This document shows, piece by piece, positions 16,099 through 22,578 of a DNA stretch of 27,942 nt. The notes beneath the pieces are model-generated. The model had not been told where the DNA came from. It was given only the letters and a program-made list of their open reading frames with translations, and did no database searches. The stretch lies in NCBI GenBank assembly GCA_964502775.1, contig CAZCYE010000010.1:1-27942 (forward strand), written 5' to 3'. This stretch comes from CAZCYE01 sp964502775. GTDB taxonomy: Bacteria > Actinomycetota > Acidimicrobiia > IMCC26256 > PALSA-555. Position numbers and translations under genes: made by a program. The first letter of the stretch is position 1; each line of letters starts with the position of its first letter.

Positions 16099-17097
16099 AT
16101 GAACGTGCTCGAGATCAACGACCTGCACGTGGAGTTCGCCGGGCGTGAGCAAGCGGTGCACGCGGTCAACGGCGTGAGCCTGTCCATCGAAGCCGGAGTC
16201 ACCCTCGCCCTGGTGGGGGAATCGGGCTCGGGCAAGACCGTCACCGCGCTCGCAGTGATGGGACTGCTCGAGCCGCCCGGTCGCATCGTGAGCGGTGACA
16301 TCAAGCTCGAAGGCCATTCCCTTCTCGAACTGGCCGAGCGCGACTACCGCGCCGTGCGTGGTGCGCGGATGACCATGGTGTTCCAGGACCCGCTGTCGTC
16401 GCTGAACCCTGCGTTCCGCATCGGTGATCAGGTGGCCGAGGCGCGGCGTGCCCACGATCGTTCCGTGACTCGGGCGTCGGCGGCGAAGTGCGCGGTCGAG
16501 TTGCTCGAGCGCGTCGGTATCCCGGATGCCGCGGCTCGGGTGCGGGACTATCCCCACCAGCTCTCGGGCGGGATGCGGCAGCGGGTCATGATCGCGATGG
16601 CCGTCGCCAACGAGCCGGCGCTCGTGATCGCCGACGAGCCCACGACTGCACTCGACGTGACCATCCAGGCCCAGGTGCTCGATGTGCTCCGGTCGGTGCA
16701 GCGCGAGACCGGCGCCGCGCTCGTGCTCGTGACTCACGACCTCGGCGTGGTGGCGGGGATCGCCGAGCGCGTCGCCGTCATGTACGCCGGCCGAATCGTG
16801 GAGGAAGGACCGGTCGACACCGTGTTCGCCAACCCCGCGCATCCGTACACCGCGGGGCTGCTCGCCTCGACGCCGCGCCTCGACACCAACCCGCGCGACC
16901 GGCTGCCGGTGATCGCCGGGGTGCCGCCGTCACCGAGCTCCTCGATCCAGGGATGTGCCTTCGCGCCCCGGTGCCCGCTGGCCATCGACGTGTGTCGCGT
17001 TTCGGCGCCACCCTTCCAGCCGGTCGGCTCCCGGCATGCGAGCGCGTGCTACCGGTGGGACGAGGTGCTCACAGTGGGCGCGAGGGCACGGCCGTGA
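16099..17097 (+). CDS. ABC transporter ATPase, DppD/OppD type
   Basis: 332 residues. Walker A GESGSGKTVTAL near residue 39, Q-loop VFQDPLSSLNP, signature LSGGMRQRVMIAMA, Walker B LVIADEPTTALD and H-loop LVTHDLGVV are all intact. The C-terminal oligopeptide-transporter extension includes HPYTAGLLASTPRL and the cysteine pattern GCAFAPRCPLAIDVC...ACY, which in some DppD proteins binds an iron-sulfur cluster. It powers the importer together with the next ATPase. ATG 16099 is chosen over the open upstream frame because it begins the conserved MNVLEINDLHVEF. Its stop overlaps the GTG of the next gene. Confidence 0.94.
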   Translation: MNVLEINDLHVEFAGREQAVHAVNGVSLSIEAGVTLALVGESGSGKTVTALAVMGLLEPPGRIVSGDIKLEGHSLLELAERDYRAVRGARMTMVFQDPLSSLNPAFRIGDQVAEARRAHDRSVTRASAAKCAVELLERVGIPDAAARVRDYPHQLSGGMRQRVMIAMAVANEPALVIADEPTTALDVTIQAQVLDVLRSVQRETGAALVLVTHDLGVVAGIAERVAVMYAGRIVEEGPVDTVFANPAHPYTAGLLASTPRLDTNPRDRLPVIAGVPPSPSSSIQGCAFAPRCPLAIDVCRVSAPPFQPVGSRHASACYRWDEVLTVGARARP

Positions 17098-18107
17098 GCG
17101 GGGTTCTCCTCGAGGCGGAGGGGCTGGTCAAGCACTTCCGCGCCGGGCGGGGCCGCTTCGAGCGCGAAGCCGGGACCGTGCACGCGATCGACGGCGTCGG
17201 CCTCGTGGTGGATCGGGGCGAGACGCTCGGGCTCGTGGGGGAGTCGGGCTGTGGCAAGTCGACCCTGGTTCGTGTGGTGCTGCGCCTCCTCGATCCCACG
17301 TCGGGAACGATCCGCTTCGACGGCGAGGAGATCCAGTCGCTGTCGTCCCGCCAGCTGCGCGGGTTTCGGCGCCGCGCGCAGATCGTGTTCCAGGACCCGT
17401 ACTCGGCCCTGAACCCCCGGATGCGAGTGGGCACGATCCTGGCCGAGCCGCTGCACATCCACGGCCGTGCCGGCGACGCGGGCACGCGGGTGCCCGAGCT
17501 CCTGGAACTGGTCGGGCTCGGCCCCGAGCTCGAGGGCCGGTATCCCCACGAGCTGTCGGGCGGACAGCGCCAGCGGGTCGGCATCGCCCGGGCCCTGGCG
17601 CTCGAGCCTGACCTCGTGGTGCTCGACGAGCCCGTGACCGCGCTCGATGCATCGGTCCAGGCGCAGATCCTGAACCTTCTCGCGGACTTGCGGGCGCGCC
17701 TGGGCCTCGCCTACCTGCTCATCGCCCACGACCTGGCGGTGGTGCGCCATGTGGCGGACCGGATCGCCGTGATGTACCTGGGCAAGATCGTGGAGACGGG
17801 TCCGGCGCTCGACATCTACGAGCGGTCGACGCATCCCTACACGCTCGCGCTGCTGTCCGCGGTACCTGATCCCGATCCGGCCCGGGCGCGGACGCGACGA
17901 CGGATCGTGCTCGAGGGCGAGGTGCCGAGCGCGATCGAGCCGCCGAGCGGGTGCCGGTTCCGCACACGCTGCTGGAAGGCTGAGGCGCGCTGTGCGGAGG
18001 AGGAGCCCGCGCTCGTCGACCGTGGCGACGGCCACCCCGTCGCGTGCCACTTCCCCGAGCGCAGTCTCGATCCGAACGAAGTCACTCCTGTCCACTGGCG
18101 CGAGTGA
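17094..18107 (+). CDS. ABC transporter ATPase, DppF/OppF type
   Basis: 337 residues starting at GTG 17094, with a GTGA overlap to the first ATPase gene. Walker A GESGCGKSTLVRVVLRLL, VFQDPYSALNPRMRVG (Q-loop), LSGGQRQRVGIARALALEPDLVVLDEPVTALD and the LIAHDLAVV H-loop are present. The C-terminal part has THPYTLALLSAVPDPDP and GCRFRTRCWKAEARCAEEEP...VACHFPE, the family cysteine motif. It is the last gene of the importer operon, ending 46 nt before tRNA-Leu. Confidence 0.94.
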   Translation: MSGVLLEAEGLVKHFRAGRGRFEREAGTVHAIDGVGLVVDRGETLGLVGESGCGKSTLVRVVLRLLDPTSGTIRFDGEEIQSLSSRQLRGFRRRAQIVFQDPYSALNPRMRVGTILAEPLHIHGRAGDAGTRVPELLELVGLGPELEGRYPHELSGGQRQRVGIARALALEPDLVVLDEPVTALDASVQAQILNLLADLRARLGLAYLLIAHDLAVVRHVADRIAVMYLGKIVETGPALDIYERSTHPYTLALLSAVPDPDPARARTRRRIVLEGEVPSAIEPPSGCRFRTRCWKAEARCAEEEPALVDRGDGHPVACHFPERSLDPNEVTPVHWRE

Positions 18108-18137
18108 TTCGTTCAGGAGTGCACAAGGGGCGCTCAC

Positions 18138-18143
18138 TACACT
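18138..18143 (+). promoter_or_regulatory. -10 box for tRNA-Leu
   Basis: TACACT fits TANNNT and ends 10 nt before the tRNA 5' end; no clear -35 is visible. Confidence 0.4.
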
Positions 18144-18153
18144 CGTCGTCCAC

Positions 18154-18237
18154 GTCGGAGTGGCGGAATCGGCAGACGCGCTAGCTTGAGGGGCTAGTGC
18201 CCGCAAGGGCGTGGGGGTTCAAGTCCCCCCTCCGACA
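18154..18237 (+). tRNA. tRNA-Leu (anticodon GAG)
   Basis: 84 nt, class II. Acceptor GTCGGAG / CTCCGAC, D-stem GCG/CGC, anticodon stem CTAGC / GCTAG around the loop TTGAGGG (anticodon GAG), long variable arm with CCC-GCAA-GGG, T-stem GGGGG / CCCCC around TTCAAGT, discriminator A. The genomic CCA is not fully encoded (the next bases are CCG). Its 3' half is the target of the insertions described downstream. Confidence 0.96.
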
Positions 18238-18245
18238 CCGATCGC

Positions 18246-18290
18246 AACCTGCGAAAAACGTGCCGCAGGCTCGGCGCAGTTTCGCAGGTT
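18246..18290 (+). repeat. 11-bp inverted repeat just downstream of the tRNA
   Basis: AACCTGCGAAA (18246-18256) and its exact inverse TTTCGCAGGTT (18280-18290) flank 23 nt that contain a further GCCGCAGGC. It starts 9 nt after the tRNA discriminator. It could be a processing or termination hairpin, or an arm site of the element inserted here. Confidence 0.5.
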
Positions 18291-18335
18291 TCACAAACGG
18301 GGCAGGCTACGCCCGGGCCTACGCGGCGCGCACGA

Positions 18336-18947
18336 ATGGTTCGCATCATCGACGTACCAACTAGCACACAAGCAAGGGTACATTTGGTGGTGCTCCAACA
18401 CCGCGCTGCTGTCCGACTTGCCGCTGTTGTTGCAGGGTGTCTCGTCGCCGTATCGCTCGGCGTTTGGTTCTTGGTCGGTGACCTTGTCGATAGTGGCTGT
18501 TCGGGGCGTGGGTTTGAGCCACGGAAGCGCGCACCTGTCTTAGGAATGCTCATTCCGTGTGCAGCGGAACCTGAAACTGATGGGACCGGAGTGATCAAGG
18601 GCGGTCACGGTCCGAACCGCTTCCATCTTCGAAGCTACAAGCTCCCTGACGACATGGATTTGGCCGAGGTACGAGATTGGTTCGAGGGGAAAGAGATACC
18701 GGGACGCGCATGGCGAGATTGGGTGTGGTGTCGAAAAGAAGTCGGACGCTTTGCCCCTTCTTTTCCGTACGTGAGCTATCTGTGGCGAAATGAAGCGGGT
18801 ACCCGTACTCTGTCAGTGTCGATTCTCCGGAACCACAACGACCTGTCAGCGTCGTATGGACGCCCTGAAATAGAGATAGCAACGAATGCGAGGCCGCCAA
18901 GCTGCAGTGCCGGAGGCGACCCAGCTCCGCGTCAAACGAGCGTCTAA
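18336..18947 (+). CDS. Membrane-anchored protein of unknown function (island gene)
   Basis: 203 residues, not recognised. A basic stretch and one hydrophobic span (about 26-49; VRLAAVVAGCLVAVSLGVWFL) suggest an N-terminal membrane anchor with the rest outside the cytoplasm. The remainder contains LPDDMDLAEVRDWFEGKEI, WRDWVWCRKEVG and TLSVSILRNH and looks like a small folded domain with several Trp and Cys. The C-terminal 20 residues are low in structure. Codon use is more A/T-rich than its neighbours, fitting foreign origin. It is the only gene between the two tRNA-end repeats. The start is uncertain: no Shine-Dalgarno sequence is evident at ATG 18336. Confidence 0.5.
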   Translation: MVRIIDVPTSTQARVHLVVLQHRAAVRLAAVVAGCLVAVSLGVWFLVGDLVDSGCSGRGFEPRKRAPVLGMLIPCAAEPETDGTGVIKGGHGPNRFHLRSYKLPDDMDLAEVRDWFEGKEIPGRAWRDWVWCRKEVGRFAPSFPYVSYLWRNEAGTRTLSVSILRNHNDLSASYGRPEIEIATNARPPSCSAGGDPAPRQTSV

Positions 18948-18961
18948 CGACGTGCTGCAAC

Positions 18962-18993
18962 GGGCGTGGGGGTTCAAGTCCCATCTCCGACAC
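18962..18993 (+). repeat. att-like copy of the tRNA-Leu 3' end
   Basis: Positions 18962-18982 (21 nt) match 18207-18227 exactly; two mismatches (AT for CC) follow, then CTCCGACAC matches again. No tRNA 5' half precedes it, so this is an attachment-site scar, not a second tRNA gene. Confidence 0.8.
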
Positions 18994-19109
18994 TGACCCA
19001 GCACACGGCGCGCGCATCGTTCCCGGCCTCATGCCACCCCGGCGCTCCGAGAACGAGCGGGGACAGGCGTAGCCCGCCAGCAGTGCACGATGATGTGACA
19101 TAGAGTCAC

Positions 19110-19115
19110 TACGCT
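19110..19115 (+). promoter_or_regulatory. -10 box for the leaderless gene at 19122
   Basis: TACGCT (TANNNT) ends 6 nt before ATG 19122, the same geometry as at the YdjC-like gene. There is no good -35 and no Shine-Dalgarno, supporting a leaderless transcript. Confidence 0.45.
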
Positions 19116-19121
19116 GGGCAC

Positions 19122-19619
19122 ATGGCCGGATACGCCACCGCCCCAGCGGTCACCAGTTTCAAGATCGACACAGCCGCGCTCGACCAGCTCCGCGACCGCT
19201 GCAGCCAGATCGCCCGGTTCGGTGACGAGATCGTCGCGAAGTACGCGGGCACGATGCTCAGGTTCTCCGAGTCGATCACCCCGAAGATCGAGTTCGGCGT
19301 TTTGGGTGGCCTACGCAAGATCGACACGTCCGCCTTCGGCCTGGGCGTGTCAAAGGCATTCGACGACCTGGGCTGGCAGGAACCGAAGCCGTACAGAGTG
19401 CCGACGTACGCCGAGATCGTCGAGTCTCCCGATTACGCCGCGATTACCGTGGAGCTCGAAGCGGGCGCATGCGAGAACCCCATGTGGGCAACGGTCGACC
19501 GCCTCGAGCAGATCATCGGCGCCTTGGCGGCCCACGGGCGCCACGAGTGGTGGCGCTACGCTCTGACGCTCGCAGTTGGTGTCGCGGGCGCGTTCGGGAT
19601 CGACCGACTCATCGGGTGA
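19122..19619 (+). CDS. Hypothetical protein with C-terminal membrane anchor (island gene)
   Basis: 165 residues, family not recognised. The first 75 residues look helical (LDQLRDRCSQIARFGDEIVAKYAG). A middle acidic part (YAEIVESPDYAAITVELEAG) and a further helix (ATVDRLEQIIGALAAHGR) follow, and the protein ends in a single hydrophobic span, about 145-164 (WWRYALTLAVGVAGAFGIDRLIG), with no residues beyond it. This is a tail-anchored layout with a cytoplasmic body. It lies between the second and third tRNA-end scars. Its stop overlaps the GTG of the next gene (GTGA), so the two are probably co-translated. Confidence 0.65.
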   Translation: MAGYATAPAVTSFKIDTAALDQLRDRCSQIARFGDEIVAKYAGTMLRFSESITPKIEFGVLGGLRKIDTSAFGLGVSKAFDDLGWQEPKPYRVPTYAEIVESPDYAAITVELEAGACENPMWATVDRLEQIIGALAAHGRHEWWRYALTLAVGVAGAFGIDRLIG

Positions 19620-20089
19620 GATCGGTGGCTCGCGGTGGTCGCGAGTGGGTACGCCGATGCCTGGTGCCGATCTTCATTCTTCTAGCGACCGTCCCTGTAA
19701 CTGCGGCCTCAACGAGCAGCGCCGACGACGCGGGCGCCGCGCTCGAGCAGGTGATGCACCTTCTCGCCGACGAGCAGTACGGGAAGGCGTGGCGGCGGCT
19801 CGTCCCCGCGCAACGGACCCTGATCGACCGGGGCACGTACGTGACGTGCCGTGCGGGTGGGCCCGATCTCGAGGTCGACGACTTCGAAGTCGTCGACGTG
19901 TACCGGGAACAGGTGACGGTCCCGGGCACCGAAGTGACGATGCGCTCGTGGGCGGTCACCGCGAAGATCGCGGTACGTGCCGGGCTTCTGCGCAACGAGA
20001 CGACAGAGACGTCGCACATGTTCCAGGTGCGGGGCCGGTGGCGGTGGGCGGACGGCCGCATCCCCGACTACCTCGAGTACGGCTGCTAG
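19616..20089 (+). CDS. Secreted protein of unknown function (island gene)
   Basis: 157 residues. N-terminal Arg-rich start, hydrophobic segment (CLVPIFILLATVPVTAAS) and a likely cleavage after TAA/TAAS indicate export. The mature domain (ALEQVMHLLADEQYGKAWRRLVPAQRTLIDRGTYVTC...) followed by beta-rich sequence and FQVRGRWRWADGRIPDYLEYGC resembles NTF2-like or lumazine-binding-like accessory domains in general shape only; I make no family claim. Two Cys (YVTC and terminal YGC) could pair. GTG 19616 is chosen for its GTGA overlap with the upstream membrane protein, with which it may function. Confidence 0.6.
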   Translation: MRSVARGGREWVRRCLVPIFILLATVPVTAASTSSADDAGAALEQVMHLLADEQYGKAWRRLVPAQRTLIDRGTYVTCRAGGPDLEVDDFEVVDVYREQVTVPGTEVTMRSWAVTAKIAVRAGLLRNETTETSHMFQVRGRWRWADGRIPDYLEYGC

Positions 20090-20116
20090 CGGCTGAGCGT
20101 GAGCTCGGCCCGGAGC

Positions 20117-20155
20117 ACGGGCGTGTGTATGGAGTCAGGATCCCCCCTCCGACAC
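20117..20155 (+). repeat. Degenerate third copy of the tRNA-Leu 3' end
   Basis: The last 15 nt (20141-20155, TCCCCCCTCCGACAC) match tRNA positions 18224-18238 exactly. ACGGGCGTG at 20117-20125 matches the sequence before the T-stem in the second copy; the T-stem between them is altered. It marks the far end of a second, older insertion. Confidence 0.55.
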
Positions 20156-20238
20156 GTCCATACGCCTACACGCGGGCGGGCCTGCACGTCGACGGTATCG
20201 CCGGCGGGGCGGTAGGTGATTGTCGATCTCCCTTCGCT

Positions 20239-20397
20239 CTACTTCGCGCGCGCGAGCGCCTGCTTGGCGAGTCCGCTGAGAACCGCTTCGGGCACGAGTA
20301 CAGTGTCGTTGTTGGGCGCCACGATCGCCGTGACCTGGACGAAGACCTTGTCGCTCGGTCGCGCAGGCTCGCGCGGGCGACCGTACAGAATGCGGCA
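20239..20397 (-). pseudogene. Possible N-terminally truncated gene remnant
   Basis: On the minus strand a frame ending in TAG (20239-20241) reads into a protein-like sequence, including KVFVQVTAIVAPNNDTVLVP and EAVLSGLAKQALARAK, about 50 residues. An in-frame stop lies just upstream and no good start codon exists. It follows the third tRNA-end scar, so it may be the 3' remnant of a gene cut by that insertion. No family recognised; this could be chance. Apart from this, the att remnant and the downstream -10 box, 20090-20465 shows nothing else. Confidence 0.25.
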
Positions 20398-20452
20398 CCG
20401 ACGTCATGTCACGCACGCCGCTCGCCCGGGTTCGGGCGTGGTCGTGGCGCAC

Positions 20453-20458
20453 TATCCT
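20453..20458 (+). promoter_or_regulatory. -10 box for the leaderless gene at 20466
   Basis: TATCCT (TANNNT) ends 7 nt before ATG 20466. It supports that ATG over the upstream 20406 and implies a leaderless message. Confidence 0.45.
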
Positions 20459-20465
20459 GCGTTCG

Positions 20466-21152
20466 ATGGGGCGAATCACGCGCACGGTCTCGGCGGCGGG
20501 GCTGGTGCTCGCGCTGGGGACGGCTGTGTGCGGACCGGCGGGTGCACAGGGCGAGACGATCTACGAGACGCAGTTCCTCGACCCCGCGCAGGCGGCATCC
20601 GAATGGAACTTCCCGAAGGGTGCGACCGATGTGACGGAAAAGGGTTTCACCGCGGCATTCACGCCCGGCGCACTCACCGTGGCCCTTGATGGCGCGCCGA
20701 ACGCGTGGCTCAGTCCCGACATCGCGGACCTGCCCGCCGATCAGGCGATCGAAGCCCGGATCGCGTCGAACACGGGTGACAAGTCGGCACTGTTCGGCGT
20801 GGCGTGCCGCGCCGCGCTGCACTCGGTCGGCTATGTCTTCCTCGTCGGCACCGACGGCTACTACACGATCGGCCGGTTCGACGGCCGCGGCAACGCGAAG
20901 GCCATCGTCAACGCGAAGGGGACGAAGCGTACCGACGCCGTTGACCCGCTCGACTTCAACATCGTTCGGGGCGAGTGCGTGGGGAAGAAGCACGTAACGC
21001 TGACGCTCTTCGTCAACGGTGAGAAGGTCGCGTCCCGCGTCGACAGGGCGCCGCCGAAGAAGCTCGGCGACCGGGCCTTCGTCGTGACCGAGGTTGCCAA
21101 GGGCAAGCAGACGGCCACGGAGTACACCGGCTTCGCAGTGCACGCGCTGTAA
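20466..21152 (+). CDS. Secreted protein, possibly beta-sandwich (unknown function)
   Basis: 228 residues from ATG 20466. Signal peptide of about 28 residues: MGRITRTVSAAGLVLALGTAVCGPAGAQG, cleavage after AGA/AQ likely. The mature part begins with a FLDPAQAASEWNFPKG-type opening and has alternating hydrophobic strands (SALFGVACRAALHSVGYVFLV, YYTIGRFDG, HVTLTLFVNGEKVASRVD, RAFVVTEV). This is the look of concanavalin-A-like domains of bacterial surface proteins that contain 'DGYYTIGRF...' strands. That resemblance is structural impression only. Two mature Cys (VACRAA, GECVGK) are probably disulfide-bonded. It stands alone between the island and the next secreted protein gene. Confidence 0.65.
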   Translation: MGRITRTVSAAGLVLALGTAVCGPAGAQGETIYETQFLDPAQAASEWNFPKGATDVTEKGFTAAFTPGALTVALDGAPNAWLSPDIADLPADQAIEARIASNTGDKSALFGVACRAALHSVGYVFLVGTDGYYTIGRFDGRGNAKAIVNAKGTKRTDAVDPLDFNIVRGECVGKKHVTLTLFVNGEKVASRVDRAPPKKLGDRAFVVTEVAKGKQTATEYTGFAVHAL

Positions 21153-21281
21153 CTCGACGACTTTATCGCCGGCCCGGGGCTGCTGGGCAGCCTGATCGGA
21201 AGTCCGAGACGTCAGGCGTCCGGCAGACAACCTACGATGAGCACTCACCGACTTGATGTGAGCGAGAGAGAAGGGGGCGGC

Positions 21282-21776
21282 ATGTTGTTCAAGTCTCGGA
21301 GTTCTCGCGTCGCGTGCGTGGCGCTGCTCGCAGCAGTGACGCTCGGGGTAGCAGGCGGGCTCCCAGCTTCGGCGACGGTGGGCGCGCGCCGCCATATCAA
21401 GAAGGTGAACTTGACGATCGCCGTCACGCCCAGCGTGACGCTCAAGGGGACCAAGGGCCAGTGCTTGATCACCACGGATGGTTACAACGTCGACTTCGAT
21501 GTGAAGAACTACCCGAGTCTCGGGGTCGACGGAGAGCTCTCGAGTGGTGGCCCCGGGCCCGCAACCGCCCCGGACCAGAAGCGCTCGTACACTGCATTCA
21601 GTGCCACGATCGACGGCACCTTCTATGTCGAAGACGACTCGAGTGGTCTTGCCGCAATCAACGCGGCGGTCACGCTCAACGTCAAGACGAAGACCATCAA
21701 GTTCAACGCGTATCCAATCATCGCCCCTGAGACGGAGGCCCCGGCGACGATGACAGGCATCGTGAAATGTAGGTGA
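21282..21776 (+). CDS. Secreted protein of unknown function
   Basis: 164 residues. ATG 21282 is preferred to ATG 21237 because GAGAAGGGGGCGG lies directly upstream and the signal peptide (MLFKSRSSRVACVALLAAVTLGVAGGLPASA) then starts normally. The mature chain is beta-rich and polar (KVNLTIAVTPSVTLKGTKGQC, YNVDFDVKNYPS, AAINAAVTLNVKTKTIKFNAYP) and ends MTGIVKCR, with two Cys likely paired. A possible -10 TACGAT lies at 21233-21238, so unlike its neighbour this gene has a leader. Function unknown. Confidence 0.65.
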   Translation: MLFKSRSSRVACVALLAAVTLGVAGGLPASATVGARRHIKKVNLTIAVTPSVTLKGTKGQCLITTDGYNVDFDVKNYPSLGVDGELSSGGPGPATAPDQKRSYTAFSATIDGTFYVEDDSSGLAAINAAVTLNVKTKTIKFNAYPIIAPETEAPATMTGIVKCR

Positions 21777-21881
21777 GGCCGAGTCGAGCCCCGAGACGAC
21801 CGTAGGCGGAGAGCATCGTTGCCGACTGCTTGACCGTCGACGACGAGTTGGGCTCGCTGAAGACCTCCCCGAACGCTGGAC

Positions 21882-21980
21882 TCAAGCTGCGAGCTGCAAG
21901 GTCCTCAAGAGGTTGATCGCGCCGAAGTGATGCGTGGTCATGTCGGCAACGAAGCCGATATCGACACCATTGAAGGGTGG
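21882..21980 (-). pseudogene. Possible DUF305-like gene fragment
   Basis: Between in-frame stops on the minus strand, 33 codons read PPFNGVDIGFVADMTTHHFG then AINLLRTLQLAA. The pattern VDxGFxxDMxxHH resembles the conserved N-terminal part of DUF305 proteins. The flanks in all frames show no continuation, so if real it is a decayed remnant. No gene was found elsewhere in 21777-22037. Confidence 0.25.
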
Positions 21981-22037
21981 TCAACGCGCCGATGACGGAT
22001 CGGCGAGTTCACGATCCGGCGGACCCGCCCGTCTGCG

Positions 22038-22466
22038 CTACGCGGATGCGGTCGCCCACGGGCCGACGCCGGACACGCGCTCGACGGTGATGTGAACGAT
22101 GTGGCCCGGCGGTGGGTCATCGCCGGGCGGGAACTTGACGGCGGGGCCGAGATAGACGCGTGCGAGCCTCTGGAGAAGCTCAGGCGCTCCCCCCTCGGTG
22201 ATCCGGGCCGTCCCATGAACGACGAGATACTGCTGGAGACCAGGAGCCTGAATCTCCGTGCCTTCGACCGAGAGTGCGACGCGCGGGTCACGCTCGAGGT
22301 TCCTGATCTTCTGTCCGGAACCCAGGTGTGCGAGCGCGATCTCGTTGCCGTCCACACCGATCCAGACGACCGACACCTGCGGCGAGCCGTCAGCGTTGAG
22401 CGTCACCAAGTGTCCGAGGCGCCCTGAGTCGATGAGCGCACGAGCCGAGTCCGGGATGGCAGCCAT
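22038..22466 (-). CDS. PPOX-class flavin/F420-dependent split-barrel protein
   Basis: 142 residues. The opening IPDSARALIDSGRLGHLVTLNADGSPQVSVVWIGVDGNEI is the characteristic start of the pyridoxamine-5'-phosphate-oxidase-like split barrel. KIRNLERDPRVALSVEGTE and LVVHGTARITEGGAPELLQRL follow, then a C-terminal strand HIVHITVERVSGVGPW. In actinobacteria such short proteins mostly bind F420 or FMN and reduce small aromatic or tetrapyrrole substrates; which cofactor applies here cannot be seen. ATG 22466 is used; ATG 22484 is also in frame. Transcribed away from the neighbouring secreted-protein gene. Confidence 0.8.
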   Translation of the reverse strand: MAAIPDSARALIDSGRLGHLVTLNADGSPQVSVVWIGVDGNEIALAHLGSGQKIRNLERDPRVALSVEGTEIQAPGLQQYLVVHGTARITEGGAPELLQRLARVYLGPAVKFPPGDDPPPGHIVHITVERVSGVGPWATASA

Positions 22467-22578
22467 GTGCTGGCATTCAAGCACGCACGCGGCCTACTGG
22501 CGACGCTCCTCCGACACCGGTAAGCCCGGACAACGTTGTGCACGTCTCCGCGAGTCGCTGGTTCGAACACCGGCCGTG

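Larger units (their letters stand above)
18238..18993 (+). mobile_element. Small tRNA-Leu-integrated element or remnant without integrase
   Basis: The tRNA 3' end (18207-18238) is repeated at 18962-18993 with 30 of 32 positions identical, giving a 755-bp direct-repeat-bounded segment. Base composition inside is visibly less GC-rich than the flanks, with many A/T-ending codons. Only one open frame (18336-18947) is present, with no integrase or excisionase. It is therefore either a non-autonomous passenger or what is left after internal deletion of a larger island. Confidence 0.65.

Noticed and set aside
18950..18995. Second tRNA-Leu gene
   Set aside because: Only the T-arm and 3' acceptor strand are present; no anticodon or D-arm precedes them.
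18238..20160. Tyrosine or serine recombinase for the tRNA-linked insertions
   Set aside because: No open frame of adequate length or with the R..H-R-Y or serine-resolvase motifs is present on either strand.
20135..20485. Minus-strand 116-codon frame
   Set aside because: Arg/His-rich with no protein character; a different frame in the same place looks slightly more protein-like and is listed as a doubtful remnant.
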